The notes under the pieces are model-generated. The model was not told where the DNA came from. It saw only the letters and a program-made list of their open reading frames with translations, and searched no databases. The position numbers were made by a program, and so were the translations under genes. Positions 46,857-57,234 of a stretch of 64,000 bases of DNA are shown piece after piece; position 1 is the stretch's first letter, and every line of letters starts with the position of its first letter. This stretch comes from VRUE01 sp963728045 (GTDB lineage Bacteria > Actinomycetota > Thermoleophilia > Solirubrobacterales > 70-9): assembly GCA_963728045.1 (NCBI GenBank), contig CAVSIE010000004.1, forward strand, positions 248,001 through 312,000. Reading direction: 5' to 3'.

Positions 46857-49025
46857 ATGCTAGACTGCCGCCTCCTCTTGGCGGGCAAGCGCACCAAGCC
46901 GCGCCTCAAGAAGCTGCGCATCCTCTTCGTTCTGTTGGGGCTGAGCGCGCTGGGGCTGTTCTCGATGGTCTTCGGGATGATCATGGCTGTCTCCCAGGAC
47001 CTGCCGGCGATCTACGACTTCGCCCAGTACAAGGCCTCGCAAAACAGCGAGGTGCTCGACGCCAGCGGCGAGCCGATCGGCACCCTGACCAGCAACCAGA
47101 ACAAGATCCTGCTCGACTCCGGGCAGATCTCCCCCAACGTCAAGAACGCCGTGGTCTCGATCGAGGACTCGCGCTTCTACGAGCACAACGGCGTCGACTT
47201 CCAGGGCATCGGGCGAGCGCTGGTGCAGGACATCCTCTCGCTCAGCGCCAGCCAGGGCGCCTCGACGATCACCCAGCAGTTCGTCAAGAACGCGCTCGCC
47301 GCCCAGGAAAGCCGCACGATCTTCCAGAAGTTCCGCGAGGCCGCCCTGGCCTACCGGCTCGAGCGCCGCTGGAGCAAGGACAAGATCCTCACCGAGTACC
47401 TCAACACGATCTACTTCGGCGAGGGCGCCTATGGGATAGAGGCCGCCGCCCGCACCTTCTTCGGCGCCGCTCATCCGGGCTGCGGCGCCGAGACCGAGCC
47501 CTGCGCCTCCGTGCTGGCCCCCTGGGAGGCGGCGATGCTGGCCGGGATCATTGCCTCCCCTTCGGCATATGACCCCAAGTTCTTCCCCGAAAACGCTCTA
47601 CAGAGGCGCAACCTGGTGCTGGAACGGATGTACGAACAGGGCTACATCACCCAGGAGCAGTACGCGGAAGGCACGAAGCAGGCGCTGCCCTCACCCGACG
47701 ATATCGAGCCGCCCCAGCTCGACTCCGAGGCGCCCTACTTCACCTCCTGGCTGCGCCAGCAGCTGGTCGAACGCTATGGGGCCGCGAAGACCTTCTTCGG
47801 CGGGCTCAAAGTCAAGTCGACGCTCGACCTGCGGCTGCAGGAAGCGGCGGAGGAAGTCGTCACCTCCTACCTCGGCGAACTCGGCCCGACCTCGGCCCTG
47901 GTCGTGATCGACAACCGCAACGCCGGCATCAAGGCGATGGTCGCCGGCCCCGACTTCGAGGAAAAACCGTTCAACCTGGCGACGCTCGGCCACCGCCAGC
48001 CGGGGTCCTCGATCAAGCCGATCATCCTGGCGACCGCGCTGCAGCAGGGGATCTCGCCGGAAACGGTCTACGAATCGGCGCCTCAGGTCTTCTACTTCGG
48101 CAAAAAAGACAAGGAACCGTTCGAGGTCAAGAACTACGAGGACAGCTACCTGGGGTCGGCCTCGCTGGCGACGGCGACGACCTACTCCGACAATGCCGTC
48201 TACGCCCAGGTCGGGCTGGAAAGCATCAAAGGCGGAACCAGGGCGATCGCCCGCACAGCCCACCGACTCGGCGTCCAGACCCATCTCTCGACCAACCCGG
48301 CGATGGTCCTGGGCGGGATCGAGGAAGGCGTCACCCCGTTGGAGTGGAGCTACGCCTTCTCGACCCTGGCCAACGACGGCGACCGGGTCAGTGGCACGCT
48401 GGCGCCGATCCCCGGCGACAGCCCCGTCGCCTACACCGAAGTCACCGACAGCGACGGGGACCTGATTCGGGAAGGCGACAACGACTCGATCCACACTCAG
48501 GTGCTCCCCGCCGGGGTCGCCGAAGAAGCGAAGTCGATCCTCGCCTCGGTCGTCAGCAGCGGCACCGGTGTGCGGGCTGACATCGGCGACGAATCGCAAT
48601 GGGGCAAGACCGGGACGACCGACGACAACGGTGACGCCTGGTACTGCGGCGCCACCGATGAGGTCACTTCCTGCGTCTGGGTCGGCTACGCCGACACGCT
48701 GACGCCGATGACGACCGAGTTCTCGGGCGGCCCGGTGGACGGCGGCACTTTCCCGGCGCTGATCTGGGCCGGCGTCATCTCCGCCTGGCAGGACATCCAG
48801 GCGGAGCGGGCGGCGGAGCGCGGCGAAGACAGGGAGGGCTCAGACGACTCTGACTACGTCCCCTCCTACGAAGCCCCGGAATCGAGCGCTCCCGAAGCGG
48901 AAGCGGCTCCCAGCTCGCCCGAATCGAACCCCGAATCAGCCGAACCCGCTCCCGAAGCGGCGCCGGAACCCGCTCCCGAAGGCGGGGTCAGCGGAGGCAC
49001 AGGCGGCGCCGCCGCGCCGGGCTGA
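46857..49025 (+). CDS. Class A penicillin-binding protein (transglycosylase/transpeptidase)
   Basis: About 722 residues. A basic N-terminus and one membrane helix (ILFVLLGLSALGLFSMVFG) precede a GT51 transglycosylase domain with VVSIEDSRFYEHNGVD, GASTITQQFVKN and RLERRWSKDKILTEYLN. The transpeptidase domain has S384-S-I-K, TYSDNAVYAQ (SxN) and WGKTGTTDDN (KTG). It polymerises and cross-links peptidoglycan outside the cell. A low-complexity Pro/Glu/Ser/Ala tail of ~80 residues ends it. The ATG at 46857 is very close to tyrS, and a TTG a few codons later is also possible. Confidence 0.94.
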   Translation: MLDCRLLLAGKRTKPRLKKLRILFVLLGLSALGLFSMVFGMIMAVSQDLPAIYDFAQYKASQNSEVLDASGEPIGTLTSNQNKILLDSGQISPNVKNAVVSIEDSRFYEHNGVDFQGIGRALVQDILSLSASQGASTITQQFVKNALAAQESRTIFQKFREAALAYRLERRWSKDKILTEYLNTIYFGEGAYGIEAAARTFFGAAHPGCGAETEPCASVLAPWEAAMLAGIIASPSAYDPKFFPENALQRRNLVLERMYEQGYITQEQYAEGTKQALPSPDDIEPPQLDSEAPYFTSWLRQQLVERYGAAKTFFGGLKVKSTLDLRLQEAAEEVVTSYLGELGPTSALVVIDNRNAGIKAMVAGPDFEEKPFNLATLGHRQPGSSIKPIILATALQQGISPETVYESAPQVFYFGKKDKEPFEVKNYEDSYLGSASLATATTYSDNAVYAQVGLESIKGGTRAIARTAHRLGVQTHLSTNPAMVLGGIEEGVTPLEWSYAFSTLANDGDRVSGTLAPIPGDSPVAYTEVTDSDGDLIREGDNDSIHTQVLPAGVAEEAKSILASVVSSGTGVRADIGDESQWGKTGTTDDNGDAWYCGATDEVTSCVWVGYADTLTPMTTEFSGGPVDGGTFPALIWAGVISAWQDIQAERAAERGEDREGSDDSDYVPSYEAPESSAPEAEAAPSSPESNPESAEPAPEAAPEPAPEGGVSGGTGGAAAPG

Positions 49026-49613
49026 TCAGGCCGGCCGCGGTCGCGAGACGTAAGGGCTTCCCGCCAGCGAGAAGCGCCAGGGGCGCTCGACCGCCTTGGT
49101 GATCCCCACCCGAGGCCCGGCGACGATCTCGCCGCGCCAGTCGCTCGCTCGCGGGGCGAGCAGGAACGGCTCCTCGCCGAGGTCGCTGCCGTTGGCGGCA
49201 AGGCCGATGCCAAGCGCCTCGGTCAGCTTGCCGGGTCCGGAGCAGAGGTCGAGGTCGGGACGGTCGCCACGGCGCGCCCTCATCTCCTCCAGCCCCACGC
49301 TCGGCCTCAGCGCTCTGATCAGCACTGCCGCAGCCTCGCCCTCGGGTTCGGCGACCGCGTTGAGCAGGCTGTGGATCCCGTAGGAGAGATAGACGTAGGC
49401 TCGCCCAGGCGGCCCGAACAGCACCTCGGTGCGAGCGGTGAGACCGACGTAGGCATGGCAGGCGGGGTCGTCCCGCTCATAGCTCTCGGTCTCGACGATG
49501 ACGCCGCCGCAGCCGCCGTAGAGGAGCCTGCAGCCGATCAGCTCGCGCGCGACCGTGTGGACGGAGCGGTCGAAGAACTCGACCCCGAGCCGCTCTGTCG
49601 CGGTGGCGCTCAC
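49026..49613 (-). CDS. 3-methyladenine DNA glycosylase (AAG/MPG family)
   Basis: 195 residues. It removes alkylated purines. Family segments are VARELIGCRLLY, the catalytic Glu in VIVETESYERDDPACHAY, AYVYLSYGIHSLLN and LCSGPGKLTEALGI. Overlaps argH by 4 bases at the start. Its stop abuts the convergent PBP stop with no gap. Confidence 0.95.
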   Translation of the reverse strand: MSATATERLGVEFFDRSVHTVARELIGCRLLYGGCGGVIVETESYERDDPACHAYVGLTARTEVLFGPPGRAYVYLSYGIHSLLNAVAEPEGEAAAVLIRALRPSVGLEEMRARRGDRPDLDLCSGPGKLTEALGIGLAANGSDLGEEPFLLAPRASDWRGEIVAGPRVGITKAVERPWRFSLAGSPYVSRPRPA

Positions 49614-51001
49614 TCCCTCTCTTCGCGCACCCGGGCCTGGACCGCGGCGAGGGTCTCGCGCGCCTGCTCGACTTGCCTAGCGAGAGCCTCGGAGCCGGTC
49701 CCCCCCTCGATCCGCTTCGACTCCAGCCAGTTGCTGCGCTTCAGCACCTCGTAGTAGCTGTCATCGAGGTGATCGGAGCGCTGGCGCAACTCGTCGGGGG
49801 TCAGCTCGGAGAGGGACTTGCCGCGTTCGACCGCGTCCCGGACTAGACCACCGACGATCCCGTGCGCCTCGCGGAATGGCACTCCCTTACGGACCAGCAG
49901 GTCGGCGATCTCTGTCGCCGCCAGCATCTCGTCGCCGGAGGCCTGCTCCAACCGCTCGCGGTCGAACTCGATCCCGGCCAGCATTCCCTCGGCGGCGTCG
50001 AGGCAGAGCTCAACCGTGTCGATCGCGTCGAAGAGCGGCTCCTTGTCCTCCTGCATGTCCTTGCCGTAGGTCAGCGGCAACGCGTGCATCGTTCCGACCA
50101 GGGCGGCGTAGTCGGCGGCGACACGGGGGCTCTTGGCCCTCAGCAGCTCGGCCGAGTCGGGGTTCTTCTTTTGCGGCATGATGCTCGACCCCGAGGAGAA
50201 GGACTCGTCGAGCTCGCAGAAGCCGAACTCGCTGCTCGACCAGATCACCAGCTCCGAGCCGAGTCGCGAGAGGTGCATCGCGCAGGCTGAGGCCGCCGCC
50301 AGGTAGTCGAGGACGAAGTCACGGTTGGAGGCGCCGTCGATCGAGTTGCGGCTGACGTGCTCGAAGCCGAGGTCGTCGGCGACGGCGCGGCGGTCGATCT
50401 CCCAGTTCACCCCAGCCAGGGCGCCCGAGCCGAGCGGCATCACCGAGGCGCTGTCGAGCGCGAACTGGAAGCGCAGCACGTCCCGCGCCAGCATCCAGAA
50501 GTAGGCAAGCAGGTGGTGACCCAGGTAGACGGGCTGGCCCCGCTGCAGGTGCGTGTAGCCGGGCATCGCCCAGTCGCGGTGGCGCTCGGCCAGCGCCAGC
50601 AGCCGCTCCATCGTCGCCCCGGCCAGCTCGATCGCGCGCAGCGAGTGGGCCTGGACGACCATCGCCACGTCGGTGGCGACCTGGTCGTTGCGGGAGCGGC
50701 CGGTGTGGAGCTTGCCGGCGAGGGGGCCGATCTCCTCGCCGAGCAGGCGCTCGATCGCCATGTGGATGTCCTCGTCGGCTGCCTCGAACTCAAAGCCGTG
50801 CTGCGCCATGCGATCGCCGACCCGCTCCAGGCCGGCGTCGATCTCGCCCAGCTCCTCCTCGCTGATGACGCCGATCTGGCAGAGACCGCGAGCGTGCGCG
50901 CGGGACTGGTCGATGTCATAGGGAGCCAACCGCCAGTCGAAGGAGATCGAGCGGTTGAGCCGCCAGAAGCGGGGGTCCGGGTCTTTACGGAAGCGGGACA
51001 T
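49610..51001 (-). CDS. argH: Argininosuccinate lyase
   Basis: 463 residues of the fumarase/aspartase superfamily. The signature loop GSSIMPQKKNPDSAELLRAK is clear, with TGRSRNDQVATD and TYGKDMQEDKEPLFD. It releases arginine and fumarate. The ATG at 51001 (MSRFRKDPDPRFWR) overlaps the DegT stop. No other arg gene is in the window. Confidence 0.96.
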   Translation of the reverse strand: MSRFRKDPDPRFWRLNRSISFDWRLAPYDIDQSRAHARGLCQIGVISEEELGEIDAGLERVGDRMAQHGFEFEAADEDIHMAIERLLGEEIGPLAGKLHTGRSRNDQVATDVAMVVQAHSLRAIELAGATMERLLALAERHRDWAMPGYTHLQRGQPVYLGHHLLAYFWMLARDVLRFQFALDSASVMPLGSGALAGVNWEIDRRAVADDLGFEHVSRNSIDGASNRDFVLDYLAAASACAMHLSRLGSELVIWSSSEFGFCELDESFSSGSSIMPQKKNPDSAELLRAKSPRVAADYAALVGTMHALPLTYGKDMQEDKEPLFDAIDTVELCLDAAEGMLAGIEFDRERLEQASGDEMLAATEIADLLVRKGVPFREAHGIVGGLVRDAVERGKSLSELTPDELRQRSDHLDDSYYEVLKRSNWLESKRIEGGTGSEALARQVEQARETLAAVQARVREERE

Positions 51002-52119
51002 CAGCGCAGGGAGTCGGCGAGAGCCTCGCACACCCTTTCCACCTGCTGCTCGCTCATCGAGGGGAAGAAGGGCAGGGCAAGAGAGCGGGCCGAGGCCTCT
51101 TCCGCCACCGGGAACTGGCCCTCGGCATAGCCGAGCTCGCGCAGGTGGGGAAAGAGGTGGATGCAGGGGAGGTAGGCCTTGGCCGCGACGCCGCGCTCGG
51201 CCAGCCGGGCAACCGTCGCGTCGCGATCGACCTCCGCGGGCAGGCGGACGGGGTAGACGAACCAGCTGCGCCGCTCGGCGCCCCGCCCGGCTATCGGCGC
51301 CGCCAGGCCCTCGATCCCGAGCATCGCCAGCGATCCCTCGTAAAGCGCCGCGACCCGATCGCGCCCCGCCAGCAGCTCGTCGAGCTTCTCGACCTGGGCG
51401 ACGCCGATCGCCGCGGCGACGTCGGAGAGCCGGTAGTTGAAGCCGAGCCGGTCGTGGTCGAGCCAGCCCATGTCGACGGCGCGGCCCTGATTGCGCTCGC
51501 TGCGCAGGCGCTTCGCCAGCTCGGCGTCGGTGGGCACGATCGCTCCCCCCTCCCCCGTCGTCAGTTGCTTGTTGGCGTAGAAGGCGAAGGTGACGAGGTT
51601 GCCGCGGGCGCCCACCCGCTTGCCCTCCGAGTCGACGGCGCCAAGCGCCTCGCAGCCGTCCTCGAGGACGGTCAGGCCGCGCTGCGCCGCCAGCGCCTCC
51701 AGCTCGGCCATCGCGGCCGGATAGCCGAAGATGTGGATCGGGAGGATCCCGACGGTCCTCTCGCCCACCATCGTCTCGGCGGCCGCGGGGTCGAGGTTGA
51801 GCGTCTCCGGCTCGACGTCGCAGAAGACCGGCGTGGCTCCCTCGTAGAGGAGGCAGTTGGCGGAGGCGACGAAGCTGAAGGGGCTGGTGAGGACCTCGTC
51901 GCCGGGGCCCCAGCCGAGCGCGCGCACGCCGAGGTGGAGGGCGGCGGTGCCGCTCGAGACGGCCACCGCGTCCTCGACCCCGAGCCATGCAGCGAGCTCG
52001 CGCTCGAAGCGCTCCCCCATCGGGCCCAGCGAGAGCCGGCCCGAGCGCAGGACTTCGAGCACCAGCTCCTCCTCGCGCTCTCCGAGCTCTGGGCGCGCGA
52101 GCGGGATCTCGGCGGTCAT
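51001..52119 (-). CDS. DegT/DnrJ/EryC1/StrS-family aminotransferase
   Basis: 372 residues, PLP-dependent. It has VSSGTAALHLGVRALG, the PLP-Asp region EDGCEALGA and the Schiff-base Lys in FAFYANKQLTTGEGG. Such enzymes usually aminate keto-sugars for cell-surface or secondary glycans, and no sugar genes are nearby. It is coupled to argH by an ATGA overlap, which is an odd setting. Confidence 0.92.
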   Translation of the reverse strand: MTAEIPLARPELGEREEELVLEVLRSGRLSLGPMGERFERELAAWLGVEDAVAVSSGTAALHLGVRALGWGPGDEVLTSPFSFVASANCLLYEGATPVFCDVEPETLNLDPAAAETMVGERTVGILPIHIFGYPAAMAELEALAAQRGLTVLEDGCEALGAVDSEGKRVGARGNLVTFAFYANKQLTTGEGGAIVPTDAELAKRLRSERNQGRAVDMGWLDHDRLGFNYRLSDVAAAIGVAQVEKLDELLAGRDRVAALYEGSLAMLGIEGLAAPIAGRGAERRSWFVYPVRLPAEVDRDATVARLAERGVAAKAYLPCIHLFPHLRELGYAEGQFPVAEEASARSLALPFFPSMSEQQVERVCEALADSLR

Positions 52120-52129
52120 GCCCGCGACC

Positions 52130-53704
<1,575 letters not shown>

Positions 53705-53821
53705 CTGATGCCTTTCGATTCGAGGGGTCGGGGGGAGGGCCTTCCGGCCCGTGCGCACGGCAGCGCCGCGCCAGCCGCTAGGCGGCTGCGGTAATTCGCC
53801 CGACCGACTCGAAGCAATGCA
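53705..53821 (-). promoter_or_regulatory. Leader region between ilvE and cimA
   Basis: 117 bp with a hairpin CAGCCGC-cta-GCGGCTG (about 53772-53788). A 14-codon open frame (MHCFESVGRITAAA, 53822-53778) starts at the ilvE stop. Its codons are not rich in Ile, Val or Leu, so attenuation is not supported. Confidence 0.25.
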
Positions 53822-54772
53822 TCAGGAACTGACCTTACTTGGCTCGTCAATCTGCTTTGGCGCCTCGACGAAGTCGAGCCACTCCAGGTACTCCTCGGCA
53901 CGGCCGCAGAGGGCGTCTTCGAACTTCGCCTGCACGTGGCGGGTGATCTCACCTGGCTCACCCAGCGGGTGGTCGTCGATCTCACGCACCGGCACCAGCT
54001 CCGCCGCGGTGCCGGTGAGGAAGACCTCCTCCGCCAGGTAGAGCTCGGAGCGGGCGACGTCGCGCTCGACCACGGTGTAGCCGAGGTCGCGGGCGATCTG
54101 GATCACCGACTTGCGGTTGATCCCATCGAGGATCGAGGCGACATGCGGCGGGGTCACGATCTCGCCGTCGCGGACCAGGAAGATGTTCTCGCCCGAGCCC
54201 TCGCAGACGAAGCCGCGCTCGTCGAGCAGGATCGCCTCCTCGTAGCCGGCCTTGGTCGACTCGGTCTTGGCGAGGATCGAGTTGAGGTACTGGCCCGAGG
54301 CCTTGGCGTGCGGGACCAGCCCGCCGGGGCCGATCCGGCGCCAGCTCGAGACCTTGGCCCGGATGCCGTGCCTCTTGCCCTCCTCACCCAGATAGACCCC
54401 CCAGGGGAAGGCCGCGACGATCACCTCGACGGGGGCATCGGTCGCGTAGAGGCCGAGGTTGCCGTAGCCGCGGAAGGCGAGCGGCCGGATGTAGCAGGAG
54501 GCGAGGCCGTTGCGGCCGATCAGCTCCCGCGTCGCCGCCGCGATCTCCTCGGTCGAGTAGGGCAGCTCCAGGTAGTAGAGCTCGGCCGACTTGGCGAGTC
54601 GGTCGAGGTGGTCCTGATGGCGGAAGACCGCCGGCCCGCGCTCGGTCTCGTAGCAGCGAATCCCCTCGAAAACGCCAGTTCCGTAGTGCAGGGCGTGGCT
54701 GAGGACGTGTGTTTTCGCGTCCTCCCAGCGTACGAACTCGCCGTTTTGCCAGATCAGCTCCGCCTGCTCCAT
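53822..54772 (-). CDS. ilvE: Branched-chain amino acid aminotransferase
   Basis: 316 residues, fold-type IV PLP enzyme. It has HYGTGVFEGIRCY, YIRPLAFRG and the Lys-containing VPHAKASGQYLNS. The PLP-binding region EGSGENIFLVRDG is near the C-terminal third. It carries out the last step of Leu, Ile and Val synthesis. It lies 18 bp upstream of nothing else but the leuB end (54790). Confidence 0.95.
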   Translation of the reverse strand: MEQAELIWQNGEFVRWEDAKTHVLSHALHYGTGVFEGIRCYETERGPAVFRHQDHLDRLAKSAELYYLELPYSTEEIAAATRELIGRNGLASCYIRPLAFRGYGNLGLYATDAPVEVIVAAFPWGVYLGEEGKRHGIRAKVSSWRRIGPGGLVPHAKASGQYLNSILAKTESTKAGYEEAILLDERGFVCEGSGENIFLVRDGEIVTPPHVASILDGINRKSVIQIARDLGYTVVERDVARSELYLAEEVFLTGTAAELVPVREIDDHPLGEPGEITRHVQAKFEDALCGRAEEYLEWLDFVEAPKQIDEPSKVSS

Positions 54773-54789
54773 ACCCGAGAAAGTATGCC

Positions 54790-55863
54790 CTAAGAAGGGA
54801 GCTCGGCCAAAATCGCTTCGGCCATCCGGTCCGTTCCGACCGTGCCCTCCCCCGCCGCTGCCAGGTCGGGGGTGCGCAGCCCTTGCTCGAGCACGGCGTC
54901 GACCGCAGCCTCGACCTTGTCGGCGTCGTCCGGCCGGCCGAGGCCGTGGCGCAGCATCATCGCCGCGGAGAGGAAGGTCGCGAGCGGGTTGGCGACCCCC
55001 TGGCCGGCGATGTCGGGGGCGGAGCCGTGGACCGGCTCGAAGAGGCCTGGCTCGCCCTCGGCGCCGAGGCTGGCCGAGGGCAGCATTCCCAGCGAGCCGG
55101 TCAGCATCGCCGACTCGTCGCTGAGGATGTCACCGAAGAGGTTCTCGGTGACGATTGTGTCGAAGTCCGCCGGCCGGGAGACCAGCTGCATCGCCGCGTT
55201 GTCGACCAGCAGGTGCTCGAGCGCGACGTCCGGGTAGTCCGGCGCCACGTTGCCGACCGTCTCGCGCCAGAGCCGCGAGGTCTCGAGCACGTTGGCCTTA
55301 TCGACCGAGGTGACTCGCGGCGTGCGCTCCGTCCCCTCCGCTCGGCGCCGGGCCGCCTCGAAGGCAACGCGGGCGATCCGCTCGATCTCGGCGACCGAGT
55401 ACTCGCAGGTGTCGTGGGCGACGTCGCCGTCGCGACCACTCTTGCCGAAGTAGATGCCACCGGTCAGCTCGCGGACGACGAGCAGGTCGGTGCCGGCGAT
55501 CCGCTCCTCGCGTAGCGGGCTGGCGCCGACCAGCGCCGGGCTGGGGCGCACCGGGCGCAAGTTCGCGTACAGCCCCATCCCCTTGCGCAGGCCCAGCAGC
55601 CCCTGCTCGGGGCGGGGCGCGCTGGGGTCGGTCGTGTCCCACTTGGGGCCGCCGACGGCGCCGAGCAGAACCGCGTCGGCGGCACGGCAGGCCTCCAGCA
55701 CCTCGTCGGTGAGCGCTGTGCCGTGGGCGTCGATCGAGCAGCCGCCCATCAGGCGCTCGTCGAACTCGAACTCGCCCAGCGCCTCGAGCAGGCGGCGTGC
55801 GGCGCCGACGATCTCGGGCCCGATCCCGTCTCCGGGCAGGAGGACTATGCGAGGCGCACTCAC
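54790..55863 (-). CDS. leuB: 3-isopropylmalate dehydrogenase
   Basis: 357 residues (361 if the GTG at 55875 is used). It has VLLPGDGIGPEIV, the substrate Arg residues in LRKGMGLYANLRPVRP, and GSLGMLPSASLG with FEPVHGSAPDIAGQG for NAD and metal binding. It oxidises and decarboxylates 3-isopropylmalate. With CimA it may also act on methylmalate. Confidence 0.95.
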   Translation of the reverse strand: MSAPRIVLLPGDGIGPEIVGAARRLLEALGEFEFDERLMGGCSIDAHGTALTDEVLEACRAADAVLLGAVGGPKWDTTDPSAPRPEQGLLGLRKGMGLYANLRPVRPSPALVGASPLREERIAGTDLLVVRELTGGIYFGKSGRDGDVAHDTCEYSVAEIERIARVAFEAARRRAEGTERTPRVTSVDKANVLETSRLWRETVGNVAPDYPDVALEHLLVDNAAMQLVSRPADFDTIVTENLFGDILSDESAMLTGSLGMLPSASLGAEGEPGLFEPVHGSAPDIAGQGVANPLATFLSAAMMLRHGLGRPDDADKVEAAVDAVLEQGLRTPDLAAAGEGTVGTDRMAEAILAELPS

Positions 55864-55884
55864 GGCGGGGCGCACTCTATGCGG

Positions 55885-56658
55885 CTATGCCGCCGCGCGC
55901 GCGTCGATATTGAGGCGCACGTAGTCGAGGGTGAGCGGTCTGGGCGATACTTCGAGGACGGCTTCGGCGAAGGGCAGGCGAAGCTCCTCGGGCAGGCTCG
56001 CAAGCTGAGGGACCATCGTCGCCGTCATCGTGAACTTGAGCGGGTCCTCCGGGGTGACCGGCTTAGGCTCGAGCCAGCAACGGGCCTCGGCGAAGCCGGC
56101 GCCGCGAAGGCGCGCTTCGGTCTCCTCTGGACCAGCGAAGTTCCACATCGCCGCCACCCCGCCAAAGTGGCGAGCGAACTCCGGCCGCGAAGCCACCGAC
56201 TCGATCGCTTCGGCGTGCTGGGCCACGTTGCCTTCCCCGCCGCACTGCGCGACCAGCCAGCCGCCAGGCCGAAGTGCCGTCCGCAGTCGTTCGAAGAGAC
56301 GCTCGTGATCGAGAATCCAGTGGAAGGTCGCGGTCGAGAAGACGAGATCGACCGGCTCCTCGACCTCCAGCTCGGTGAGGTCGACGACCAAGTAGGAGGC
56401 GCGGTCGCCGAGGCGCTCGCGCGCCTTCTCGATCATCGCCTCGGAGCCGTCGACCGCCAGCATCCGGCCGCCGGGAAGGCGCTCGAGCAGTCGCTCGGTC
56501 ACCCGGCCCGAGCCGCAGCCCGCATCGAGCGCATGCTCGTCTCCGTGCAGCTCGAGCCGTTCGAGAACCTCCTTTCCCCAGCCGAACTGTGGGTCCGAAA
56601 CCGCGTCATAGGCCTCTGCGTCCCACTCCCGCGGGCCGCTGTACATGGGCTCGTGCAC
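55885..56658 (-). CDS. tam: SAM-dependent methyltransferase, trans-aconitate 2-methyltransferase-like
   Basis: 257 residues, class I methyltransferase. SAM loop DAGCGSGRVTERLLERLPGG, an acidic VDGSEAMIEKAR, and FSTATFHWILDHERLF match Tam proteins. Tam methylates trans-aconitate, an inhibitor of aconitase-type enzymes. The yeast enzyme Tmt1 also methylates 3-isopropylmalate. Its place between leuD and leuB makes a leucine-pathway substrate plausible. The exact start is uncertain: 56658 or 56646. Confidence 0.82.
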   Translation of the reverse strand: MHEPMYSGPREWDAEAYDAVSDPQFGWGKEVLERLELHGDEHALDAGCGSGRVTERLLERLPGGRMLAVDGSEAMIEKARERLGDRASYLVVDLTELEVEEPVDLVFSTATFHWILDHERLFERLRTALRPGGWLVAQCGGEGNVAQHAEAIESVASRPEFARHFGGVAAMWNFAGPEETEARLRGAGFAEARCWLEPKPVTPEDPLKFTMTATMVPQLASLPEELRLPFAEAVLEVSPRPLTLDYVRLNIDARAAA

Positions 56659-56669
56659 AGCGACCCGAC

Positions 56670-57233
56670 TCAGAGAGCCGTGGTGACGGGCCCGCGCCCA
56701 GCGGCGCCCTCACGCTCGAAGGCGTCGATCGCTCCCGCGTTCTCCAGCGTGATACCGATGTCGTCGAGGCCGTTCAGCAGCCGGTGCTTGACGTCGGGCT
56801 CGATCTCGAACTCGAACACTCCGCCGGCGCAGTTCACGGTCTGGTCGTCGACGTCGATTCGCGCCTCGCCCGCTTCGGCGATGATGCGGCAGTGGTCCTC
56901 ATCGAGGACGACCGGCAGCAGCCCGACCTTGGTGCAGTTGGAGTAGAAGATGTCGGCGAAGGAAGGCGCGACGATCGCTTCAAAGCCGAAGTCCTCGAGC
57001 GCCCAGGGCGCGTGCTCGCGCGAGGAGCCGCAGCCGAAGTTGGCGCCGGCGACGAGGATCGGGTTCGGCTCCAGCTCGATCTCGCCGTCGCGGATCCAGT
57101 CGTAGAAGAGGAACTCGCCGAAGCCGGTCCGCTCGACCCGCTTGAGGAACTGCTTGGGGATGATCTGGTCGGTGTCGACGTCGGCGCGGTCCAACACCGA
57201 CACCTTGCCCTCGATCACGTCGATCGGCCGCAT
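56670..57233 (-). CDS. leuD: 3-isopropylmalate dehydratase, small subunit
   Basis: 187 residues, the swivelling domain. It has VDTDQIIPKQFLKRV and the substrate loop NFGCGSSREHAPWAL. With LeuC it isomerises 2- to 3-isopropylmalate, and probably citramalate. It starts 1 bp after the leuC stop. Confidence 0.96.
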   Translation of the reverse strand: MRPIDVIEGKVSVLDRADVDTDQIIPKQFLKRVERTGFGEFLFYDWIRDGEIELEPNPILVAGANFGCGSSREHAPWALEDFGFEAIVAPSFADIFYSNCTKVGLLPVVLDEDHCRIIAEAGEARIDVDDQTVNCAGGVFEFEIEPDVKHRLLNGLDDIGITLENAGAIDAFEREGAAGRGPVTTAL

Positions 57234-57234
57234 G

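Noticed and set aside
49610..51988. Extended argH frame to 51988 as a fusion protein
   Set aside because: The extension is out of frame and overlaps the DegT aminotransferase on the same strand. ArgH starts at 51001.
53778..53822. A 14-codon frame between ilvE and cimA as an attenuation leader
   Set aside because: Its codons (MHCFESVGRITAAA) are not enriched for Ile, Val or Leu, and the start overlaps the ilvE stop by chance-level context.
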